Assembly (NCBI GenBank): GCA_023250795.1
Contig: JAHFAB010000179.1
Location: forward strand, 1 to 5,010
Reading direction: 5' to 3'
From: Bacteriovoracaceae bacterium
Lineage (GTDB): Bacteria; Bdellovibrionota; UBA1018
DNA: 5,010 bases
Under the pieces are notes generated by a model. That model made no database searches. It was not told the origin of the DNA and worked only from the letters and a program-made list of their open reading frames with translations. Of the stretch, positions 1 through 5,010 are shown piece by piece (position 1 is the first letter of the stretch; each line of letters opens with the position of its first letter). Made by a program: the position numbers and the translations under genes.

Positions 1-593
1 AAACGAAAGCCTGTTTCTGGATGTGTTAAGGCGAGGCGTGAGATCCATTCTCTCACATGAAAGACTTCGCTTGCCTGAGATTTTAGAAATTTGAGCCTGG
101 CTGGGATTTGTGAAAATAGCCCTTGGGCTCTTATGCGAGTGCCATGAGGAGACCCTAGAAAATGTCCAAAAGTGATAGGTTTGAGTTCTGGGAGGGAAGT
201 AAAATTTTCTGGATTCCCAGTCAGTTCAAATGCATTTTCATCTAAAGTAGATCTAGAAATAATGCTGAGATGAGATACAGCCGCTATGCTCGGGAGCGCT
301 TCTCCTCGAAACCCCAAAGTTCTTATTTTTTCTAAGTCTTCTAGCCCACTCAGTTTACTCGTTGCGTGTCTTTGCACACAGAGCTTGAGATCCTCTCTTG
401 GCATGCCTGTTCCGTTATCCAGAACCTCGATGAGGCTCTTGCCACCTTCTTCGAGGTGGATGGTGATCTCACTCGCTTGGGCATCCAGAGCATTTTCGAC
501 TAACTCTTTGACTACGCTTGCCGGCCGCTCGATGACTTCACCTGCAGCGATTCGTTCAGACACTAAGGTGTTTAAGATTTTTATTTTTGACAT
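1..593 (-). CDS. mutL: DNA mismatch repair protein MutL, N-terminal part (3' end beyond window)
   Basis: MutL is the GHKL-type ATPase that links MutS mismatch recognition to downstream strand removal in the cytoplasm. The ATG at 593 opens 197 codons before the left edge, covering most of the N-terminal ATPase domain. ATP-binding motif I is KELVENALDA, with the expected catalytic Glu at residue 30 and the Mg-binding Asn at 34. Motif II is DNGTGM (59-64) and motif III is GFRGEAL (94-100). The opening (IAAGEVIERPASVVKE) is almost identical to the family consensus, and an ATG at this position gives a start within one residue of E. coli MutL. Motif IV reads GLFSQIPARLKFL (158-170), where most MutL proteins have DLFxNxPARxKFL, so two usually conserved positions differ. 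A weak Shine-Dalgarno-like GGTGGA lies 12 nt upstream, which is rather far. The gene follows the cyclase in the same direction but is separated from it by the 652-795 palindrome. The C-terminal endonuclease/dimerisation domain cannot be seen. Confidence 0.97.
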   Translation of the reverse strand, partial: MSKIKILNTLVSERIAAGEVIERPASVVKELVENALDAQASEITIHLEEGGKSLIEVLDNGTGMPREDLKLCVQRHATSKLSGLEDLEKIRTLGFRGEALPSIAAVSHLSIISRSTLDENAFELTGNPENFTSLPELKPITFGHFLGSPHGTRIRAQGLFSQIPARLKFLKSQASEVFHVREWISRLALTHPETGFR

Positions 594-676
594 ACGTGAT
601 GGGAATCCACCACTTTTGGCTCCCGAAAGCAAGCTAAGACATTTTTATGCTTTATTCTAAAAAAGACGGACTTCTT

Positions 677-770
677 AAAAAAAATGCTCGTTACAAGTTA
701 AAAGCGTGTCGACAGGATGTCGACCAAGATGCACATGGATGTGTGCTCACGCCGTAACGAGCATTTTTTT
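677..770. terminator. Probable bidirectional Rho-independent terminator
   Basis: The 10-bp stem TGCTCGTTAC/GTAACGAGCA (685-694 with 754-763) is followed on the plus strand by T7 (764-770) and on the minus strand by T8 (complement of 677-684). On the minus strand it lies just after the cyclase stop codon, where the hydrolase-pgi-cyclase operon should end. A second, outer stem (GACGGACTTCTT) followed by six T residues in either direction could act as a backup. The loop is unusually long for an intrinsic terminator (59 nt), but it folds into further stems that would bring the two arms together. The outer stem, which forms only after more is transcribed, would make read-through into mutL inefficient. 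The function is inferred from structure alone. Confidence 0.6.
685..770 (+). ncRNA. Candidate small structured RNA with two GGA-loop hairpins (CsrA/RsmA-type sites)
   Basis: Read on the plus strand, the centre of the palindrome folds into a branched structure. The closing stem is 685-694/754-763, an inner stem GCGTG/CACGC is 704-708/748-752, and two hairpins sit above it. Hairpin one is GTCGAC-AGGAT-GTCGAC (708-724; its first G is shared with the inner stem, so one of the two pairs must give way). Hairpin two is GCACA-TGGATG-TGTGC (731-746). Both show GGA in the apical loop within CAGGATG (713-719) and CATGGATG (734-741). These match the CsrB-type repeat CAGGAUG and the general CANGGAYG pattern. 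The two GGA triplets are 22 nt apart, a spacing one CsrA dimer could bridge. The T7 tract after 763 would terminate the RNA. No convincing plus-strand promoter was found upstream, so transcription is unproven. The alternative is that the hairpins are only part of a terminator or mobile palindrome. Confidence 0.25.
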
Positions 771-809
771 AAGAAGTCCGTCTTTTTTAGAATAAGGGAT
801 AAAAAATGT

Positions 810-815
810 ATTATA
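810..815 (-). promoter_or_regulatory. Perfect -10-like TATAAT, possible weak promoter toward mutL
   Basis: The complement of 810-815 is TATAAT, placed just after the cyclase stop codon and pointing toward mutL. The nearest -35-like hexamer is TTGCAA (complement of 830-835), but the spacer is only 14 nt, so it is a poor sigma-70 match. The surrounding DNA is very AT-rich and the match may be chance. If it is used, the mutL leader RNA would begin with the entire palindrome. Confidence 0.2.
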
Positions 816-824
816 AAAGATGTA

Positions 825-1760
825 CTAGCTTGCAACCTTATTGCGGCCCGAATTTTTCGCACTGTATAATGCTTTGTCCGCTGCTTTGATCAGGCCATGT
901 GCCGAATCCATTTCCTTAGTGAGCTCCGCAACTCCAATGCTGGTTGTGACCGTCATTCGTGTGCCCTCATAGATAAAGGGATGAGTTGCTACCAAATTTC
1001 TGATTTTTTCTGCGAGATCTTTTGCGCTGTCTATATTCGTATTACTCAAGAGCAACACGAATTCTTCTCCCCCGTAGCGGGCAAAGATGTCTTTGGGTTT
1101 CACAAATCCGTTTTTGATGATACGAACGACTTCTTTCAAAATAAAATCTCCACATTCATGTCCATGAGTGTCATTTATTTTTTTAAAATGATCTAAATCA
1201 AAAAAAAGAATCGAAAAATCCGTGTGCAGCGCTTTGGCTCGTTTATACTCCGCGTCTAATGCTTCGAGCAGATACCCCTTGTTGTAAATTTTAGTCAGAG
1301 GATCCGTATGCGCTGCGGAGCCCAGATTACCATAGAAGAGAATTTCGAGCTCGCCTGCGGGGAGAAATTTTAAAATAGAGTTTCCCAGTTTAACCATATC
1401 TTCCTTCGCGAGGAAGACGGATTGACCTTGGGGAAGTTTTTTGTCGTTCACAAAAGTTCCGTTCGAAGATCCCAAATCAGTGAGTTGTACTTTCTTTTCT
1501 TTCTTTGTAATTTTTGAGTGTTTCCGAGAAATGCTCTGATCGGCTACACAAATATCAGCATTGGGGTCCCTCCCAATGATCATTTCCTTTTGCGTGAGAA
1601 AAAAACGATGTCCTTGGGGAGTGCCTCGGATAATGATCAAACACGCCTCCTGTTCTTTCGCCTTAAGGAGTTCTCTTTCTAATGTTTGCTGGTCTCCTTG
1701 GATAACAGTAGTTTTGTCGCTTGGATCAGTTGGATCGTTAGGGGAGTCGGGGCTGGCCAT
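825..1760 (-). CDS. FHA-domain diguanylate cyclase (GGDEF), DgcB-like
   Basis: This is a predicted cytoplasmic enzyme that makes cyclic-di-GMP from two GTP. It has 311 residues with no membrane segment or signal peptide. Residues 1-35 form a flexible acidic, Pro/Ser/Thr-rich tail containing DKTTVI (15-20). An FHA phosphothreonine-binding domain spans about 40-135, with GR at 63-64, SRKH at 78-81 and SSNG at 98-101. A GGDEF domain spans about 150-311, with the FFDLDHFKKIND motif (186-197, metal-binding Asp188) and the active-site GGEEF at 230-234. The catalytic residues look intact. The inhibitory I-site, normally RxxD, reads KPKD (221-224) and so lacks its Arg. The ATG at 1760 was chosen because it lies 10 nt after the pgi stop. 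The same frame stays open upstream to 1925, but only across pgi codons. No Shine-Dalgarno is visible, which suggests translational coupling to pgi. The domain order matches Bdellovibrio DgcB, a cyclase needed for predation, but orthology is inferred. Confidence 0.93.
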   Translation of the reverse strand: MASPDSPNDPTDPSDKTTVIQGDQQTLERELLKAKEQEACLIIIRGTPQGHRFFLTQKEMIIGRDPNADICVADQSISRKHSKITKKEKKVQLTDLGSSNGTFVNDKKLPQGQSVFLAKEDMVKLGNSILKFLPAGELEILFYGNLGSAAHTDPLTKIYNKGYLLEALDAEYKRAKALHTDFSILFFDLDHFKKINDTHGHECGDFILKEVVRIIKNGFVKPKDIFARYGGEEFVLLLSNTNIDSAKDLAEKIRNLVATHPFIYEGTRMTVTTSIGVAELTKEMDSAHGLIKAADKALYSAKNSGRNKVAS

Positions 1761-1770
1761 GAAGAAAAGA

Positions 1771-3084
1771 TTATGCGAGGGAGCGTTTTTCTTCAAGAGA
1801 TTGTTTAATGTAAATTTTCCCCTCTTCCACACCGGGCTGGTCAAATGGATTGACACCCCAGAGTGTCCCTGTAAAAGCGGTGAGAACTGAAAAAGCAAAA
1901 TAAAGTGCGCCCATCGATTTTTCATCGAGGCAATCGAGTTGAAAATGCAAATGCGGTTTTTCTTTGCGAGTGAGGACTTTAGAGATGGCGTGGTACTCTA
2001 CGGTCATGAGTTCGTGCAACGAGTGTCCTTCTAATAGAGAAAATGCGGGGTAAAGCTGTTTCAGAGAGTGTTTTTTTGAAATCTGCGGAATAGAAACCGG
2101 GTCCGAGGTCTGATCAATGCTCATGAACCAGGTGATTTTATCGTCAGGTCCATCTCTCAAAAGCTGTAAAATGCTGTGCTGATCTGTAGCCCCGAGAGCA
2201 GAGATTGGAGTGAATCCTCGTCCATCTTTTCCTAAACTCTCTCCCCAAAGTTGGACAAACCAACTGCCAAAAAGTCTGAGTCGTGTAGAATAAGGCATGC
2301 AGACATGGATGGGGCGTTTCGAATAGTGGTCAATCAAAGCCTCAGAAATAATAAAAAGAGGATTTTTATGAGACGGAATTTTTTCCATTGCGTCACGTAT
2401 TTGAGACGCTCCCAACAAAAAATCTTTTGTCGAAAGACCGGCTAAGGCTGCAGGGAAAAGACCCACCGGGCTAAAAATACTAAAACGACCTCCGAGCGAG
2501 GGGTGAATACTCAGATTTTTGATCCCATTTTCGTTTGAAAATTTTCTCAGATCTCCTTTTTCTGGATCTGTGAGGGCGACCAGATGGGATTTCCACCTCT
2601 CTTTGCCTAACCAATCCAGTGCTAAGAGGAGTTGTGCAACGGTCTCAAACGTAGTGCCTGATTTGGTGACGGCACAGACGAGTGTGGACTCCGGTGAGAG
2701 GGACTTTAGGGTCTGTTTCCAGTCTTGAGGGTCTGGATTTTCAATAAAATGAAAGCGTAGCGATGTGACACATTTTTCTTTGAGAGCTGAGAGCAGACTG
2801 ATGGGGCCCAATGCGCTTCCCCCAATCCCTAAAAACAGACAGTCTGAAAATTTTCCCTGAGCAAGAATTTCTCCGGCAAGTGCCTCTGATTCCGAAGCTT
2901 GAGAAATCTCATTTTCAAAAAGCGAATCATAAAATCCAACTTCTTTGGATCCGAACCGAGATTTCAGGGCTTTCCATGTGCGATCAAACTCAGACCCATC
3001 GTGAGAGCTCGTGTGGCCCAACACCAAGTGTGACCAATCGACTAAAAGTGGCGAATGACCCAGTCGTGCAGCTGTGACAGACAT
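1771..3084 (-). CDS. pgi: Glucose-6-phosphate isomerase
   Basis: This cytoplasmic enzyme interconverts glucose-6-phosphate and fructose-6-phosphate in glycolysis and gluconeogenesis. At 437 residues it belongs to the short bacterial Pgi class (about 450) rather than the 549-residue E. coli type. Two SIS sugar-phosphate folds are visible. The first carries GIGGSALGP (86-94) and KSGTTFET (141-148). Signature 1 is SLGGRFSIFSPVG (196-208). The proposed catalytic residues are Glu282 (WGESLGKDG), His303 (TDQHS) and Lys423 in signature 2 (NPFDQPGVEEGK, 412-423). The ATG at 3084 lies 7 nt after the hydrolase stop. An in-frame TTG at 3120 would add 12 residues and overlap the hydrolase by 29 nt, and I consider it less likely. 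Neither start has a good Shine-Dalgarno, so coupling to the gene upstream is likely. The cyclase follows after 10 nt. The neighbouring genes are not glycolytic. Confidence 0.97.
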   Translation of the reverse strand: MSVTAARLGHSPLLVDWSHLVLGHTSSHDGSEFDRTWKALKSRFGSKEVGFYDSLFENEISQASESEALAGEILAQGKFSDCLFLGIGGSALGPISLLSALKEKCVTSLRFHFIENPDPQDWKQTLKSLSPESTLVCAVTKSGTTFETVAQLLLALDWLGKERWKSHLVALTDPEKGDLRKFSNENGIKNLSIHPSLGGRFSIFSPVGLFPAALAGLSTKDFLLGASQIRDAMEKIPSHKNPLFIISEALIDHYSKRPIHVCMPYSTRLRLFGSWFVQLWGESLGKDGRGFTPISALGATDQHSILQLLRDGPDDKITWFMSIDQTSDPVSIPQISKKHSLKQLYPAFSLLEGHSLHELMTVEYHAISKVLTRKEKPHLHFQLDCLDEKSMGALYFAFSVLTAFTGTLWGVNPFDQPGVEEGKIYIKQSLEEKRSLA

Positions 3085-3091
3085 TTTCGGA

Positions 3092-3916
3092 TTATGCCAT
3101 AAACTGGAGAATTCGTTCAATGAATTCTATTCGTTTTTCAAACGGAAGTCCATGTCCTGCCCCTGGAAATTCTTCAAAAACAAGAGAAGGAAACACAGCA
3201 CAACGAATTTTTTCTGCTTCAAACTCTTCATGAGTCCAAACTGGGCTCGACTCTCCTCTTAAGACCAGGACTGGGATCTTTTGTTGACCTAAAGATTCGA
3301 TCCACGGTCTGATCGAAGAACCGCGTGCCGCTCGAATGGTTGCAAGGAGCGCCTCTTTGTCAAAAGGAAATGTGATTTCTCCAGGGTGTGAAGAAGACGG
3401 GGGGAGTTGAACTGAAACTGCCATTAAGTAACGAGAGATGGAGGGATCTGGGCATTCATGACTCATGAAGTCGCTGGCGTTTTGCCTAGATTTAAACTTC
3501 ATGGGAAGTTTTGCTAAAAAATGACCCAACCCATCCCCAATTCCGCCACCGGCTACGCCTGTAAATGCTAAGTCAATCAAAACGAGGCCTTTGATCCATT
3601 TCGGCTTAAGGTACGCAAACGCGCAAGCGGTCCGTACACCCATCGAATGTCCGATGACCCAACACGGAGAAAATCCTGATTTCTCTACAGTATCTACCAA
3701 ATCTTTTCCATAGTCCTCCGGCGTATAAGTGGCGAGAGTGTCTTGAATCTGGCTTTTTCCATGACCTCTTTGATCGGGTGCGAGGAGAGTCCAGTGCTTT
3801 TCAAGACGCGAGGCTATGGGGCGCCACAGCGCACCTGTCCCTCCCATGCCATGCAGCAAAAGAATTTTGCCTTTTTCAGATTCTTGGGCCTTCCAGCCGT
3901 GACAGAAAAGTTCCAT
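3092..3916 (-). CDS. Alpha/beta-hydrolase fold protein (substrate unknown)
   Basis: This 274-residue cytoplasmic protein has the alpha/beta-hydrolase layout. The oxyanion-hole motif HGMGGTG is at 22-28, followed by APDQRGHGKS (46-55), a typical strand-4 loop. The nucleophile elbow GHSMG has Ser91, and the C-terminal PGAGHG supplies His255. The acidic residue usually found after strand 7 is not in its normal place. The segment reads LRGESSPVW (219-227), with Ser where Asp is expected, so the acid may be Glu222 or lie elsewhere, for example Asp115 after strand 6. A cap domain probably covers about 117-205. The ATG at 3916 has GAGAG five nt upstream. A GTG at 3967 would add 17 residues without resemblance to the fold and would consume the divergent promoter region. 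It is the first gene of the operon with pgi and the cyclase. Esterase, lipase or haloperoxidase-like activity is possible, and the substrate cannot be told from sequence. Confidence 0.9.
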   Translation of the reverse strand: MELFCHGWKAQESEKGKILLLHGMGGTGALWRPIASRLEKHWTLLAPDQRGHGKSQIQDTLATYTPEDYGKDLVDTVEKSGFSPCWVIGHSMGVRTACAFAYLKPKWIKGLVLIDLAFTGVAGGGIGDGLGHFLAKLPMKFKSRQNASDFMSHECPDPSISRYLMAVSVQLPPSSSHPGEITFPFDKEALLATIRAARGSSIRPWIESLGQQKIPVLVLRGESSPVWTHEEFEAEKIRCAVFPSLVFEEFPGAGHGLPFEKRIEFIERILQFMA

Positions 3917-3917
3917 A

Positions 3918-3948
3918 TTGACTCTCAGTTTGTTAAGACTAACATAGT
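3918..3948 (+). promoter_or_regulatory. Candidate promoter for the TPR gene in the divergent intergenic region
   Basis: TTGACT (3918-3923) is five of six to the -35 consensus. CATAGT (3943-3948) is four of six to the -10, with a 19-nt spacer that is slightly long. The start of transcription would fall near 3955, giving a leader of about 28 nt before the ATG at 3983. The -35 box overlaps the hydrolase ribosome binding site, so the two divergent genes share about 66 bp of control DNA. The prediction is weak. Confidence 0.3.
3922..3926 (-). promoter_or_regulatory. Ribosome binding site of the hydrolase gene
   Basis: The complement reads GAGAG and lies 5 nt before the ATG at 3916. It favours this start over the GTG at 3967 and is the best Shine-Dalgarno match in the minus-strand operon. 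Confidence 0.55.
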
Positions 3949-3982
3949 TTGAGGAATTTTTAACCACTCGCTTGGCTTGAAT

Positions 3983-5010
3983 ATGAAAAATAAATCATCT
4001 GGTTTTTCTAATTCTATAGAAGTTGAAATTCAAGAAGCCTTGAAGCTGGGGTACTTATTATCTGAAAAATGCGAGTTAGAAAAATCAAAAACTGTATTTG
4101 AAAAAGCACTGGGATTGGCCAAGTCAATTGGAGATCAAAGCTCAGTGATGGAAGCCCTTTGTCAGCTCTTGAGATTGGCAGGGGAGGCATTAGATCATTC
4201 TGAGATGCAAGCATTGGAAAAAGAATTAGATCGAGGCATGGCTTTGTATCCCGACAAAACCCATCCTATGGCCTGGTATTGTAAAGGGGTAATTGCTAAG
4301 GATCAAGGCGAGGCAAAACTTGCTCAGCGGTATTTTCATCGCTACTTGAGAGAAGTCAGATCAGGAAATTTCCGCCAAACTTCAGCTCAGGTTTTGACTC
4401 AAGAAGAGATGATTGCCAGGGGTTGGGCAAGTTTAGCTGTTTCGTTGTTTGAGCGAGGGTTTATTAGGCGTGCAAACCGGTTGGTTTGCGTAATTCTCGG
4501 GCGGTATGAATCTAAGAATCTCAAAAGTGTGAATGGTCTTTTGTATTTGCTATTAGGGCATATTAATGAACGTCAGAAAAAAATGGATGAAGCTTTGAAG
4601 TGTTACCAGCAAGCTCATACGGGTTTTCTAGCTGAGCATAACTGGTATTCTCATCTCCACGTTCTTTTGGGATATGCAAGAGTTTCTAGAATACAGCAAA
4701 ACTATCCTCAGGCTTATTTTTATATTAATCTCATTGATAAAGCAGCTTCTGGGCCAGAGTTTGGTTCTTTGAGAAAAGAAATTATCGCTGAGCGCTCCCG
4801 TTTAGAACAAGATGCCGTAGATTTGCTTATTGATAGTCGTCGTTGTGTGATCAAAACGAGGGAAGGTGGGCAAGTTTCACTTCGGAAGCAATATGTCTTA
4901 TTGAGCATTTTAGAGGCATTGTCTTTTGCTCATAGCCGAAATGAAGATGATTCGGAACGTGGACTCTCAAAAGCAGAAATTATACAGAAAGTTTGGAAAG
5001 AAAATTATAG
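3983..5010 (+). CDS. TPR-repeat protein with C-terminal winged-helix-like domain (3' end beyond window)
   Basis: The frame runs open from the ATG at 3983 to the right edge, 342 codons, with no stop. It has no signal peptide or membrane segment. The body is almost entirely amphipathic helix pairs typical of tetratricopeptide repeats, at roughly 16-50, 94-127, 145-178, 183-217 and 222-255. The clearest is GLLYLLLGHINERQKKMDEA, followed by LKCYQQA. From about 277 the pattern changes to short strands (VDLLIDSRRCVIKTREG), then VSLRKQYVLLSILEAL (298-313) and LSKAEIIQKVW (328-338). This order resembles the OmpR/PhoB-type winged helix (strands, then LTxxEFxLLxxL, then SREELLxxVW), with the recognition helix still to come after the window. 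The likely role is a transcription regulator whose TPR part binds a partner. A scaffold or predation-related regulator is possible. The start has no clear Shine-Dalgarno; a TTG at 3977 is the alternative. Its target genes are unknown. Confidence 0.85.
   Translation, partial: MKNKSSGFSNSIEVEIQEALKLGYLLSEKCELEKSKTVFEKALGLAKSIGDQSSVMEALCQLLRLAGEALDHSEMQALEKELDRGMALYPDKTHPMAWYCKGVIAKDQGEAKLAQRYFHRYLREVRSGNFRQTSAQVLTQEEMIARGWASLAVSLFERGFIRRANRLVCVILGRYESKNLKSVNGLLYLLLGHINERQKKMDEALKCYQQAHTGFLAEHNWYSHLHVLLGYARVSRIQQNYPQAYFYINLIDKAASGPEFGSLRKEIIAERSRLEQDAVDLLIDSRRCVIKTREGGQVSLRKQYVLLSILEALSFAHSRNEDDSERGLSKAEIIQKVWKENY

Larger units (their letters stand above)
652..795. repeat. Long imperfect palindrome (42/43-bp arms) between mutL and the cyclase gene
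   Basis: The arms at 652-694 and 754-795 are inverted complements that differ by only one base of indel: an A8 tract at 677-684 against a T7 tract at 764-770. Each arm has the layered order A/T tract, 12-bp mixed stem (GACGGACTTCTT), A/T tract, 10-bp stem (TGCTCGTTAC). Similarity continues outward less perfectly to 639-648 and 799-809 (ACATTTTTAT against ACATTTTTTAT on the complement), giving about 171 bp in all. The 59-nt centre (695-753) is itself structured. No flanking target duplication and no coding potential were seen. It could be a mobile palindromic element of the MITE or REP kind, or a locally evolved terminator. Searching the genome for copies would separate these. Confidence 0.9.

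Noticed and set aside
286..660. Plus-strand open frame of 124 codons
   Set aside because: It lies antisense to the well-conserved mutL start, has a low-complexity Ser/Leu-rich translation, and resembles no family.
640..660. Plus-strand promoter for the candidate small RNA (TATGCT or TATTCT as -10)
   Set aside because: Neither has a -35-like hexamer at acceptable spacing; the region is simply AT-rich.
685..763. Integron attC-like site, suggested by the long imperfect palindrome
   Set aside because: The arms do not carry the RYYYAAC/GTTRRRY core boxes at the expected positions and there is no gene cassette or integrase nearby.
1761..1925. Upstream extension of the cyclase frame by 55 codons
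   Set aside because: It overlaps the conserved C-terminus of pgi (NPFDQPGVEEGK) in another frame, and the extra residues do not look like a domain; the ATG at 1760 fits better.
4014..4214. Minus-strand open frame opposite the TPR gene
   Set aside because: It is antisense to clear TPR helices and has no ribosome binding site or recognisable motif.

Overview
This window most likely comes from the chromosome of a Bdellovibrio-like bacterium (Bdellovibrionota, formerly Deltaproteobacteria). That placement is inference. It rests on an FHA-GGDEF diguanylate cyclase with the architecture of Bdellovibrio DgcB, and on a TPR protein that appears to end in a winged-helix domain. The DNA is tightly packed and of moderate GC content. 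There is no sign of phage, insertion sequence or CRISPR.

Layout from left to right: (1) the first 197 codons of mutL on the minus strand (1-593), running off the left edge. (2) A 231-nt intergenic region (594-824) dominated by a large imperfect palindrome. Its core is 652-795 and weaker similarity extends it to 639-809. Nested A/T tracts make it look like a bidirectional terminator. Its central loop, read on the plus strand, forms two hairpins that each present a GGAT loop, as in CsrA/RsmA-binding RNAs. (3) A compact minus-strand operon, transcribed from right to left: an alpha/beta hydrolase (3916-3092), glucose-6-phosphate isomerase pgi (3084-1771) and an FHA-GGDEF diguanylate cyclase (1760-825), with gaps of 7 and 10 nt. 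(4) A short divergent promoter region (3917-3982). (5) A plus-strand gene (from 3983, off the right edge) for a TPR-repeat protein with a probable DNA-binding winged helix at its end.

The operon joins a central-carbon enzyme and a hydrolase to a cyclic-di-GMP synthase whose FHA domain should sense phosphothreonine. mutL follows in the same direction but is separated by the palindrome, so it is probably expressed separately or only by read-through. The most notable element is the palindrome with its paired GGA hairpins. The cyclase is also notable for a degenerate inhibitory site and a Thr-rich N-terminal tail that could be the ligand of its own FHA domain.
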